DNA of 24,906 bases from Chara braunii (lineage: Eukaryota; Streptophyta; Charophyceae; Charales; Characeae): assembly GCA_003427395.1 (NCBI GenBank), contig BFEA01001191.1, positions 53,156-78,061 on the forward strand, read 5' to 3'. The notes under the pieces are model-generated. The model did not search any database and had not been told where the DNA came from. It worked only from the letters and a program-made list of their open reading frames with translations. The position numbers and the translations under genes are program-made. Positions within the stretch are counted from its first letter, which is position 1. Every line of letters begins with the position of its first letter. This document shows, piece by piece, positions 8,819 through 19,159 of the stretch.

Positions 8819-9505
8819 TCATGTGAGCAATAACCCACGAGATTGTCNGTTCATCCGCTGACANAGTTGCTTCATACTGATNTTTTTTTTCAATTTTGTC
8901 TTCTTCATTTTCTGCANTATTCCTGTAGTGTACACCCAACGAAGTACTTTTGTAGCACTTGTAACAGAAATGCATGTTCTTTTGCTAATATAAAGCAACA
9001 TTGCATCCCTGATCACACTACAAAAGCGCATCACGTGNNGGGATATCCAGAATTNTTCATCNTCTGTTTCTTCGTCGGCTAACAGTCTGCTTCTATCGAC
9101 ACGTGTCGCACAATGTGTCATTCCANGNCGTGCTTCAAAAGCAACACATANAACTNTTCCTCGTTCACGAAAGCGCGAATCGCATAGCNAGCCAGAACCA
9201 NAATATTCATTTTTNCATTTACGGATGCCCTCCTTCTTATACAATGCGGCAGGTTCGCATNCGTTAGCNAGTTTGAAAAGTTTGCGTTGCATCTCCGGCG
9301 TCCAGAATTCCNTTGTCNGGTAGAACATGGATTCGTCCATTGACTGCAAGCCGANAGCGGTCATNTTTTGCCTTGCCCGATAAGGTATAAGTTCGTCGNA
9401 CTGGATCACCTTCCCCCACTTATCCGNTCGNCGATGCCATGCTTGCTCGATGTCCATTTCCATNGGGATTGCAATGATTTCGCTGTTTNGAAATACAAAA
9501 GCCAT
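8819..9505 (-). CDS. Unrecognised minus-strand ORF next to the DUF7869-like gene
   Basis: A 228-residue open frame with an ATG at 9505-9503. It begins 34 bp after the stop of the last DUF7869-like segment on the same strand, so it is probably part of the same element. About 25 ambiguous bases obscure it. The N-terminal two-thirds has ordinary protein-like composition with Trp, Met and charged residues. The last 40 residues become Lys- and Thr-rich over a T-rich stretch of the plus strand and are probably intron or untranslated sequence read through. I recognise no domain. Confidence 0.4.
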   Translation of the reverse strand: MAFVFXNSEIIAIXMEMDIEQAWHXRXDKWGKVIQXDELIPYRARQXMTAXGLQSMDESMFYXTXEFWTPEMQRKLFKXANXCEPAALYKKEGIRKXKNEYXGSGXLCDSRFRERGXVXCVAFEAXXGMTHCATRVDRSRLLADEETXDEXFWISXHVMRFCSVIRDAMLLYISKRTCISVTSATKVLRWVYTTGIXQKMKKTKLKKXISMKQXCQRMNXQSRGLLLT

Positions 9506-9539
9506 ATACNTAAGATGATGTACGAGTCATTTTGCGCAT

Positions 9540-12389
9540 TTAGCGTGCGTGTTCTACTGCTGCCAATGACTTCATTGCGTTCACTGCATCACTCTTCCTG
9601 ATTCTTAATCNAGTTTTGCCTTTCTTTTCGCTTTTCCATCCCCATGCCACACATGTTATNTTTTGCCATCCATGCGAAGCTTCGTTCTCAACTCGCCATG
9701 TTTTGTTCCANGNGTCTTCGTACAACTTATACATATCGGTCTNTTTGCCTTGTGGTCTCCAATACTGCACGATAATTTTCTCCNAGTCCTGTGATATCTC
9801 TCGTACACGCCCTACCCAAAAACNAACTCCTTCCTCTACATTCTCGTCTGGAGCGACATCACTACAAAACAACCGATAGCAACATGCTTTGCNGGGTCGA
9901 ATTCCNGTTNTGGGGCATCGCTCTTATAACCCANGAANCATTGCTTCCTCGGNGGCGAATCAACAACGGGAAGTTCCACCTTCACCTCTTCTATNNNTTC
10001 CGTCATAGGTGATGNCCAGAANGGAGTTGACAGAGGAATGGGTTCCGAGTTTTTCTCCAGTTTCAACTTATTGAAAATATCTAACTCTTTNTCCCAGTAC
10101 TCCAAGCGGCTTGTTTTCAGCNNACGTTTCCAATCCTCATGTTTCTCAAATTCTGGTCGCTCGTCTTTCCANTNCTTGANCAAAGCACTCACACCTTGGT
10201 GACCTTTGATAAAGTCTCCATTGTCCAAGTTCAACTTCAAGCTACATGGTTCTAACGGAAATGACGGTCCCACCCATCTCCCTTGTNCATCCCGCTTGAA
10301 CCAATAAATTGCTCCGCCCTCCGGCAACCACTCACTGTCATTGCAATGTTCTTTGTAGACCATCGCTGGGTTCTCTCCGTCTTTACAGAACTTAAACAGG
10401 TGTGGAGTGGAGTGGCCACCAATACGCTTATCCAGAAAGTCTTTGATTGCACCTTTCCAATCCGCCATCTCATTGATAAATGTGCAAGCGACCTTATCCT
10501 TTGTAGAATTTCGTAGTGCAGCGAACAACTCGTCCATCGTGTAAGCATCTGTGTCCGCTAGTTTTCTAGCAAACAGGCTGAACTTTGCATCGATGCCCGT
10601 ATGTGTGTGACCTACTATCATAAATCCCATTTCGATAACCTCGAAAATGCGGAACTTTACCAATAATGCTAGGTACGCGAACACATATCTGTTTTTGTTT
10701 TGACTACTGCAATTGTCCGCTTGAAGTCTGAAAACAGGAGGCAACACTCCCGATTGCCGCTGCACGTTCCTCAACACCTTCGCGATCGATGGCACAATCC
10801 TTCGCGATCGATGCCACAATCGAATCTGGACCATGTGGATACACAGGAAACCATGTGTGCACAAGAATGTGTGAACTCCTCCCATGCACGAGAATGCTTG
10901 TGAGGTTGTCCATTGCCTTTGATGTGCGGTTCCTGGCTGTGTGAGGAATCAAAGTTTTTGCTTGGTCCATACCATCAATTATGATGCACAAANTTTTTTN
11001 TCTCATNAACCNAGATTCGGCCGACCATATGTCATAGTGCTTCCGATGCGCCTCCTGCAACAGTCTATGCCGATTTAGTTTTGCAACAAGACNACGTCTT
11101 GCGTCGAGCTTGGCCCCTTCAATCAGGTCTNTTTGTTTTGTGCAGTAATTGCATCTAGCGTAATCTGTCGATCTAGCAAGGTGAACATGCCAGAAGAAAT
11201 CACGCCACAGACTTCCGAAGACTTNCAAAGAGCAACAGTCTATGTCCTGCNTCTGCAGTCGTCGTTTGATGCTCTCATAGANGTCTTTTTTTGTTGCATA
11301 TGTCGGAGGCAGTTTGACCCGTGGTCTTATCTCGTAGTCTTTGCTCATGTNTGTCTGGTCAGGCATCCCNTCACCCTTCTNNATGATCATTGTCTGAAAT
11401 GTTTTGAAAGCCATGGCGTGAGCGNCAGATGTCGTAGAATGTCCTTTCCTACCATGAATAGGCAGCATCNTNCCGTCTTCATACAAATCGTTATANANTG
11501 CGTACGTGTTTCTGGAAAAAACAATTATGTAACACCAGGCTTGGACACATACTCTATGTTTTTCTACGACTGGTCTTACCACTGCCTTCTGATTTTCAAT
11601 ACACGTNAAACTATCTAGTTGTTTTATCCACCACTTCNGCCTCTCCACCGGTGTCGNCGACCTATATCTTATTTTNGNCCTATATACCTCGTCTACTGTC
11701 ATCTTCGAACAACATTGCAATTTCGTACAACACTTTTTCTTCAGCACCGCACTGCATTCCTCCATGGTGCATTTCCTGTCCAACGATTCTTCTAATGTGT
11801 CACTTCTTATCTTCCTCTTCCGATATGTGTATGCCCTTTGGCCTCTCTCAGACCCTAAATCGGTCAACAAGGACATCGACTCACATCCTCTTCCCATTAC
11901 ACTCTTAGTATTGTTATCCGGAAGAACACCACAGAATTCGGCATCTTGTTTGTTCTGATCGCCCATGACGCCGTCATCTTCATCACCACCATCCGGCTTG
12001 TTGATGGCTTGCATTGCACGTTGTGCACAAAGTCCATCCCGAGGCAGAGCAGCGTGGGCTTGACGGACCTCTTGAATAATGTCGTCGAGGTTCAATCGTC
12101 GGACTACAGTGTTGGATGGGTGAACACAGCCTCCAAGCAGCTGTTGCTTTTTACGAGGACTTCGTATGGACAGTGGCGATGATCTGCTCGTACAANGANN
12201 TCCACNCAATNAAGGGGATCTGCTCTCGTCGCTGGAGACAGGCTGAGGTGTCGTGAAATTCCTCAGNCATTGAACANATGGTTGCNACCCATNAGGACAA
12301 CTCCCTTTCTCATTGTGGCGGAACNGAGTGTGCATAGTTTTTGCAAGGCAGTTGTTAANGATACCAAGGAAGGAGTAAGCAACCGACAA
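9540..12389 (-). pseudogene. DUF7869-like transposase-type gene, two frameshifts
   Basis: Three minus-strand segments read in order: 12389-10704, 10885-9836 and 9872-9540. Segment 1 (561 codons) has a disordered N-terminus, a Cys-rich motif (CCTKLQCC, residues about 220-227), a CxxC...H...H motif (C413, C416, H441, H448) and the block IIDGMDQAKT (about 469-478). Segment 2 has QADNCSSQNKN (55-65) and GHTHTGIDAKFS (92-103). Segment 3 has FWVGRV followed by a beta-rich tail. From memory, this order matches an uncharacterised, repetitive eukaryotic family carrying a DUF7869-type domain. The Asp residues in the three blocks suggest an RNase-H-like transposase core, which is inference. Frame 1 breaks at a 22-bp tandem duplication and frame 2 breaks near 9860. 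The frame opens with TTG preceded by an in-frame stop, so the true start is unresolved (first ATG at residue 19, or a spliced exon upstream). Confidence 0.65.
10778..10821. repeat. 22-bp tandem duplication causing a frameshift
   Basis: CTTCGCGATCGATG-CACAATC occurs twice head to tail (10778-10799 and 10800-10821) with one mismatch. Its length leaves a remainder of one on division by three. The two overlapping open frames of the DUF7869-like gene are in register with each other only if one copy is ignored. Confidence 0.9.
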
Positions 12390-13610
12390 TCATATTCGGC
12401 ACGATANAAACTTNTGTTCGGCCAAGCCCCGCCACGACGCCCGACCATNNGACGACATAGTTTATAAACAACACCGACCTTCTGATGGTCNAGCTTCGAC
12501 ACGACACCTGACCATAGGATCATCCGATTTTNGCACGACGCTTGACCATCACAGGNTTGTGGCAGGCACGGACACCCGACAATACGATGGNCCAGCTTCG
12601 GCACGACACCCGACTATCTAATGGTCGTGCATTGGCACGACACCCGACGACTGGCAAATTGAAACTCCGGTTTCGGTGCGGTGCGACATCTGNCNGTNGC
12701 AAGGACAGACACGGACACCTGACCGCCAGATGGTCCAGCTTCAACACGACGCNTGACCNTACGACGGAGCAGCTTTGNGATGACATCCGCCCAAATTGGT
12801 CGTGCAGTTTTCGCCCGATGCCCGACCATCNCAGAGTTTTGGCAGGCACGGANACCCGACAATATGACGGTCCANCTTCGCCANGACACCNGACTATCTN
12901 ATGCACATTGCATTTCCACCACGTTTCCCACTAACCATGTGATGCTNCGGCTACNNNGTGACACCTTACCATCGCACAATCTAGATAGGGAAGGACACCC
13001 GACCACCAAACGGTCCAGCTTTGCCNCAACATCTGGCCTCCAGATGGTCCACGCAGGGAGGGACCTTGACAAGGTCCATCANACNCCCCGACTTAGGCAA
13101 ACCACCCAACCATCCGATGGACCAGCTCCGCAAAACACACTCGCCTGATGTCCGAGACCTTTGTCATCCATTCTCATTTCGGAATGCAAAAAACTTCTCA
13201 CGGACNAGCCCTCCCACCNAACCCGTATAAACAAGACAAAGATAAACCGAACGTGAGCACCTCAGGTGTTTCCCCGGTTGCGTGTTTTGAAAACGCTAAG
13301 ATGTATTTCATTCTGANAAAACNNCNCTAAGTCTTTCGTACAACGACTTTCCAATACAATCTCTGATAATTGTNGTCTTTGTTTCNACCTCATGCCATTC
13401 GATGTGCTCGACTATCTGCTCTTTGGGTGGCATAATGTCNAACCTTCCATCGGCGGCCAACGACGTGGAACTTACTACGAGTTACGAAAACAACAACATC
13501 NCTCAAGCCNGNCATNNATGGTTGTGACCCGTGAGGACACTCCNCTTTCTCACNCTGGTGNAACGGACTGTGCATAGTTTCTACAAGGCAGTTGTAAACG
13601 ATATAAAGGA
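12232..13610. repeat. 1.2-kb higher-order repeat, copy 1
   Basis: The anchor AGGAGTAAGCAACCGACAAT occurs at 12371, 13611 and (one change) 21143. Between anchors the order is conserved: CAAGCCCCGCCACGAC, 34-bp units of the ATGGTCCAGCTTCG type, TGACATCCGCCCAAATTGG, CAGAGTTTTGG, a TGATGCACAT segment, GACTTAGGCAAACCA, CCCGTATAAACA, and CCATTCGATGTGCTCGAC. Homology begins about 140 bp before the first anchor and overlaps the 5' end of the DUF7869-like frame. Many single Ns are present. Confidence 0.85.
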
Positions 13611-14008
13611 AGGAGTAAGCAACCGACAATCATATTCGGAATGGCAGGAACCCATGTTTCAGCAACCATNTTTCAGCAACCCATGTTTCAGCAACCGATC
13701 AATTGGTCGTCCGCTTTTCGCACGACGTGTGTCCATCACANGGTTGTGGCAGACATGGACACCCGACAATACGATGGTCCAGCTTNNCCNNGACACNCGA
13801 CTATCCAATGGTCGTGCATTGGCNCGACGCCNGACGACCGGCAAATTTGAACTCCGACTTCGGTGCGACACCTGNCCGTCGCACGGATAGGCACGGACAC
13901 CCGACCACCAGATGGTCCAGCTTCGACACGACAGCTGACCATACGACGGTGCAGTTTNGGGATGACATCCGCCCAAATTGGTCGTGCAGTTTTCGCCCGA
14001 CCCTATGA
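13611..14008. repeat. 1.2-kb higher-order repeat, copy 2, left part
   Basis: It starts at the second anchor and runs to the hAT target site. Compared with copy 3 it lacks about 100 bp after the anchor. In their place is a threefold repeat of a 15-bp unit, CCATGTTTCAGCAAC (about 13650-13697). The remainder of this copy resumes at 20342 on the other side of the transposon. Confidence 0.85.
14001..14008. repeat. hAT target-site duplication, left
   Basis: CCCTATGA directly abuts the left transposon end and is repeated exactly at 20334-20341. The uninterrupted paralogues at about 12820 and 21635 have related sequence here without the insertion. Confidence 0.85.
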
Positions 14009-14110
14009 CTATGTTACCGCGCGTTCATTGAACGCGCGTTTGGCGTTCAGTTTTTGAACGCTGTGAATGCGCGTTCAATGAACGCCCCTGAACGCAGTTG
14101 ACGCGTTTGC
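14009..14110. promoter_or_regulatory. Left subterminal palindromes of the hAT element
   Basis: Three inverted pairs of GCGTTCA and TGAACGC are packed into 75 bp. The first has 10-bp arms around one base at 14018-14038, the second has 7-bp arms around five bases at 14043-14061, and the third has 7-bp arms around one base at 14071-14085. A further direct GAACGC follows at about 14090. Such subterminal motif clusters are known transposase-binding sites in other hAT elements. Binding here is inference. Confidence 0.7.
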
Positions 14111-14180
14111 GCAGGGGTCTGTCAGGGCTGGGGGGGTGCCTCTGAGGGCGCTGGAGTGTCGGCGGTGTTCAGGGGAGCCT

Positions 14181-14615
14181 NNNNNNNNNNNNNNNNNNNN
14201 NNNNNNNNNNNNNNNNNNNNNNNNNNNNNNNNNNNNNNNNNNNNNNNNNNNNNNNNNNNNNNNNNNNNNNNNNNNNNNNNNNNNNNNNNNNNNNNNNNNN
14301 NNNNNNNNNNNNNNNNNNNNNNNNNNNNNNNNNNNNNNNNNNNNNNNNNNNNNNNNNNNNNNNNNNNNNNNNNNNNNNNNNNNNNNNNNNNNNNNNNNNN
14401 NNNNNNNNNNNNNNNNNNNNNNNNNNNNNNNNNNNNNNNNNNNNNNNNNNNNNNNNNNNNNNNNNNNNNNNNNNNNNNNNNNNNNNNNNNNNNNNNNNNN
14501 NNNNNNNNNNNNNNNNNNNNNNNNNNNNNNNNNNNNNNNNNNNNNNNNNNNNNNNNNNNNNNNNNNNNNNNNNNNNNNNNNNNNNNNNNNNNNNNNNNNN
14601 NNNNNNNNNNNNNNN
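14181..14615. other. Assembly gap of 435 N
   Basis: A run of N inside the transposon, between its left end and the first visible transposase codons. Any N-terminal zinc-finger (BED-type) region of the transposase would fall here. Open frames drawn across the gap have no meaning. Confidence 0.99.
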
Positions 14616-14638
14616 ACTGCGCCATAGCGCGTGCACGC

Positions 14639-14642
<4 letters not shown>

Positions 14643-14671
<29 letters not shown>
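14643..14671. repeat. (GA)n microsatellite
   Basis: A pure GA run immediately after the gap and 43 bp upstream of the first in-frame ATG. The gap probably failed to assemble because of adjacent low-complexity sequence. Confidence 0.95.
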
Positions 14672-14674
<3 letters not shown>

Positions 14675-14713
14675 GGGGACAGACCGACGGCAGCAGCCGC
14701 AGCACAGAAGAGG

Positions 14714-17700
14714 ATGAAACAGAACACGATCACGGAGCCGTTCACTTCAAAGTGGCAGATGAAGTTCAAGAAGAAGTGGCTGCGGTTTGTGTACAGTCAG
14801 CGCCTGACGTTCAACGTCTTCCGGAGCGAGCCATGGTTGGACGTCGTCCGGCACTTCAGGGACTTGCTGGGGCCAGTGAAGGTGTTGTGGCCTTCAGAGA
14901 ATGAGATCGCAGACAGAGAGACCATTGTCCACACGGCGGACGATGTGGGAGCTGATCTCGCGGAGGTCAGGGATCCTTTCTATGTCACGGGGGCCACCAT
15001 TATGTCAGATGGAAGGAAGTCATGTGATGCTAGACCCATCGTTAACTTCCTTGCCGGCGGGTCGCGTGGGGTGATGCTCGTCCGAACGATGAACAGGGAG
15101 GGTGAGCGGGATCGGGCGCCTGATGTGTTGGCGCGGTGGATCAAGGTGTTCGATGACTTTCCCCCTAAGTGGGTGAATGCCATCTGCACCGACTCCGCCT
15201 CGGCGTACGTCGCCGCGGCGAACATGCTCCAGGGGCCCCAGCAGAGGCCGGAGCATCGACAGATCACGTGGCTCCCATGCGCAGTGCATGTCTGCAACAA
15301 GATGTTGTCAGACATTGGCTGTTCGGGCCCGTGGTCCAAGGACATCATCGTGAGGGGGAGAGCGGTGGTGCGCTTCATTAAGGAGCACGACACCGCTCTC
15401 CATATCTTCCGGGGGGAGAGCAGTCAGATGGGCCTCATCTATCCTTGCGAGACACGTTTCGCATCCGTGTTCGCGATGGTGGAGCGTTTGCTGGCAGTGA
15501 GGTCAGCTTTGGAGAGGACGGTGGATGGCGATAGTTGGGGTATGGTCCCTTGGGACCATTCAGTTCGTCATTTGGCTAGGTGGGTCAGGTGGCAGGTGCG
15601 ACATGGCAGTTGGTGGGATTCCATGGGCATCTTGCTCCGTATCATGGAGCCTGTGTACGACCTGCTGCGCAGGTTGGACCGAGGAGGGCTGCACATGTCG
15701 CGGGTGGTTGAGTGGACGCAGGATCTGGCCCGCCAGGTGGCAGAGGAGGTTTGTGCACTTCCGCCAGATCTTGCACACCACATTGTGCAGAGGGTGCAGG
15801 CTCGATGTGCTCACATGCTGGAGCCGGCGCACGCCGCTGCTCACCTCCTCTGTCCCAGCCGGCGGGACTTGCGGTACTTCGAGGGCGTGGTCAGCGACTA
15901 CAACGTGAGCTTGGTGAGGGAGGCGGAAACTTACATCTTGTCGCAGACAGGGTTCAGTGTGGCGAGCCGCGACTACGAGACCACATGTGCACAGTTGCGC
16001 GACTTCCACACACGGAGGGGGACGATTGCTTAGGGGGGGAGAGACGGAGACAGAGATGCACAGAGGTGCAGGGGCGATGCGGAGACGTACGAGTCCGGGT
16101 GTTGGTGGTCGAGGTATGGGCAGTGCGCCCCGCAGTTGCAGGTTATCGCTCTTTGTGTGATGTACATGTGGACGTGCTCCTCTCCTGCGGAGAGGAATTG
16201 GGCCTTCCACGAGGGTATACAGACGAAGAAGCGTAACCGGCTTGAGTTCGAGAAGGTCGCGAAGTTGGTTGAGATCTCAGCCAACGTCCGCCTTCTATCT
16301 CATCAGCGAGCAGGTCGCGGGTTCGCGCTGCCGTGGACTCTAGATGAGTCGTTGTTGGACGTGGAGGGTGGTATCGGGATTCGCCCCTCGTGGAAGGGGA
16401 CGCACGAGAGTAGGACGCGGGAGGAGGTCGAGGATCAGAGACGTTCATGGCTGCGAGACCCATGTGGGTCCAGAGCTCCTCCGGGTGAAATGGGCGATGT
16501 TTTCGGGACTCGAGTCGCCACATTGCACCCGTACCCTCGAGACGACAGTGATTCTGAGGGTCACGAAGACGAGGACGAGCCGGCGGGCCCCGCTAGCACC
16601 ACTCCTACGGCGGATGAGCGTGATGAGTGGAGCGACCCAGAGGACGTCCGTAGACGGAGTGGCGGAGATGACCTTTTCATTCAGGTTGATTTGGAGGAGG
16701 AGTTTGGGGGTCTTCATGGGAGCCCTTTAGAGCGTCCGAGGCCTACGTCCACTGCCCCGCTTCCCGCTGAGCGGGAGACAGATCCTGGGTCTGCACCTTC
16801 GAGGGGGGCAGAGTGGGGGATTGGCCATCGTCCTCTGGGTCGCTTTGGCACGGCATCATCCACCGCTCTTCCCACTTCGACGGAGCAGCTTCATCGACAG
16901 CCAGCCGTTGCAGATCGATTACAGAGATTAGTGAGGGGCCCGAGACGGCGATTGGAGGACAGATTGGAGGGCGGTCCTGTGCCGGTGAAGGGTGACGACG
17001 AAAACAGACAGGGGTTGGTTGGTGGAGATGGTGGTTGGCTGGCTGGAGGTGGAGGCGGTGCCGAGGCTGATGCGGCGGTTGAGGGGATACCGATGGGCGG
17101 CGGAGGCGGTTTCAGTAAGTTTAGCGATATGGGTATGCCCCCGGGAGAGAGCGTGGGTCTAGCCCTAGGAGAGAGCGAATCCCGTGGGGACATCAGTGTG
17201 GGTATGCAGAACTTACTCGGACAGATCAGCTTCGCGGACCCGAGTAGTTTCTCCCCTGCCATGTGCGCAGAGGTGATGTTGGGGGCAGAGGGGGATGAGG
17301 ACCGGACACCCCCTGGAGAGACATCTGCAGAGAGGCTGGATAGGCTTGATAGTCGTCGAGCGTGCCTCATGGCACAGAGGGACCCCAGGACGCAGGAGCT
17401 CGCCCGTCTTGCGGCCGAGGACCGACAGAGGCAGCTTGGGACATTTACGCCGGCGTCTGTTGACGTGGGGCCAGCTGCCCACACGGATACTCCGGCAGAG
17501 GTTCACGACACGACGCAGCGGGAGGCAGCTTCAGCAGAGGTTTCGAGTATGGGAGTGGATGTCCAGCAGGGGACGCACAAGAGCGGGTTGGCACCAACAT
17601 AGGAGCCACGTTCAGAGCCGTCGCAGCATCCTGCCGTGGAGCGGAGGCCAGAGGAGACATTGCAGGAGGTCGCGGGCGTGCCTCTGCCTGCGGGTTCAGT

Positions 17701-19159
17701 TGAGGGTGATGTGCATATGTCCCCGGGTCTGGAGGAGATACCGACAGGGCAGTCAGTGGGCGTTGATGATATTCGCCCATTGGCATGAGCGGAAGGGATA
17801 GCGCCGACCACCGGGGGGGACGGGGCCGTAGCGGGGACCGTTGGTGCTGGCGGGTCAGGGGTGCCGTCCGCGGCCGATCCGATGTCCACGTTTGGCGGGG
17901 GAGACCCCGCACACGTGGACAGGCGTGACGCGGACGGACAGGAGATGCCACAGACTTTGGTGGTTCGCACTGCTGTGGGGCTAGTGGTGCCACATCAGGC
18001 ACCGTTTTTGGAGGGTTTTCAGCGTCCTGCACATGGCGGTGGCCCGGTCGAGGAGCGACGTGTAGGCAGGGGCGCGTGCATACCCGCGGTCCCTACTTTT
18101 GCGCCGTCACGAACGAGGCTGGAGATTAGGCATGTGGCTACGCCTCGAGGCAGCCTCCCTTTTGGTTTTATGACCGCTGAGGAGTTGGAGGACCATGGCA
18201 GGAGGGATTTGATGGAGATCGACCAGCGCGTTTTGAGGACAGTCCCGGAGGAGGGGAAGCTGCCTCACGTGCAGGACTTATCTTGGGGGCCAGCCAGCCC
18301 CAGCTTACCTTCTGGGTGTTCCATCGCAGCGCCATCTGGCGGGGCTGCAGGGGGCTTACCTTCTGGAGGTTCCGTCGCAGCGGCATCGGGCGGGGTCGCA
18401 GGGGACTTACCTTCTGGAGGTTCGGTTGCAGCGCCATCTGGAGGCGCTGCAGGCCCTTCGTCACCCTTGAGCGCAGCTCCGAGGGAGGGCAGCAGCCTCA
18501 CCCCGAGGTCAGTTGCCCGTAGACAGAGAGACACTACCCAGCGTGCGCGGGAGTTGCTGGACACCATGTTGTTCGGTCGCACAGATCGACCGTGGAGTGA
18601 GACGAGACGGGTGACGACGGCGAGTGTCGGTCGTCAGCCACATTTGAGAGGGGTTTCAACGAGCGTGAGACGTCGAGATGTTGTAGCTGCAGGGTTTGGC
18701 GGTAGAGGGGGTGGCGGCGGTGGCAGTGGTGGTGACGGTGACGACAGACGTGAGGGTGCAGGCGGTGCCACGACGAGCGCAGTGGATCAGCCGCGGACGT
18801 ACGGTTTGAGAGAGGCATCGCTTATTTTGGAGGAGCCTGATGTTGTTACACGACTGAGGCAGACCCGACACGTGCCCTTAGATCGACGTCAGGAGGGGGA
18901 GACTTCAGGGACTGACGGTCTACCTATGGCGCGCGAGTCACGCTGACGTGATGACCTAGCAGCAGCAGCCATCAGGACGGTGAGAGGCAGGAGAGTCATT
19001 ATGGACGACGATCCCGACGAGCTTCCCGTCACTCCCGAGCCTCCCGCTGGCGGACGCGGCGGCCAACGTCAAAGAGATCGAGAAGGCGGCAGGGGTCGGT
19101 CCCACGGAGGAGTTTCTCATCGGTCCCAGCGAGATCCGCATGCGCACCACGATCATTGA
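14714..19159 (+). pseudogene. hAT transposase (DUF659 plus dimerisation), four nonsense codons
   Basis: A single reading frame of 1482 codons from the first visible ATG. The core has a DUF659-like stretch with SDGRKS (Asp99), the hAT signature TDSASAY (Asp160), WLPCAVH (186-192), TRF (247-249), then after a stop the C-terminal dimerisation region with WW (464-465), ERNW (493) and KRNRL (506). These match hAT transposases, which bind transposon ends and cut and rejoin DNA in the nucleus. The frame then continues for about 950 residues of acidic, Gly-, Ser- and Arg-rich sequence, far longer than a usual hAT C-terminus. In-frame stops are TAG at 16031 and 17600 and TGA at 17786 and 18944. The frame resumes each time with no shift. 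The first stop separates the catalytic core from the dimerisation region. The N-terminus may lie in the gap. No introns are evident. Confidence 0.85.
18305..18457 (+). repeat. 51-bp coding minisatellite, three units
   Basis: Three in-frame 17-residue units of the type LPSGGSVAAPSGGAAGG in the transposase C-terminal extension (about residues 1198-1248). Unit length is a multiple of three, so copy-number change would preserve the frame. Confidence 0.92.

Noticed and set aside
13390-13629. Second minus-strand frame resembling the start of the DUF7869-like gene, considered as a separate gene
   Set aside because: It is the corresponding part of the 1.2-kb repeat. It starts at a non-ATG codon and is followed by no transposase domain.
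14122-14769. Open frames crossing the N gap on both strands
   Set aside because: The gap length is arbitrary, so continuity of frame through it is meaningless. Only sequence after 14616 was used for the transposase.
16891-18032. Minus-strand Pro/Ser/Arg-rich frames of about 195 codons opposite the transposase extension
   Set aside because: They lie antisense to a longer frame that continues a recognisable hAT protein, and arise from the GC-rich composition.
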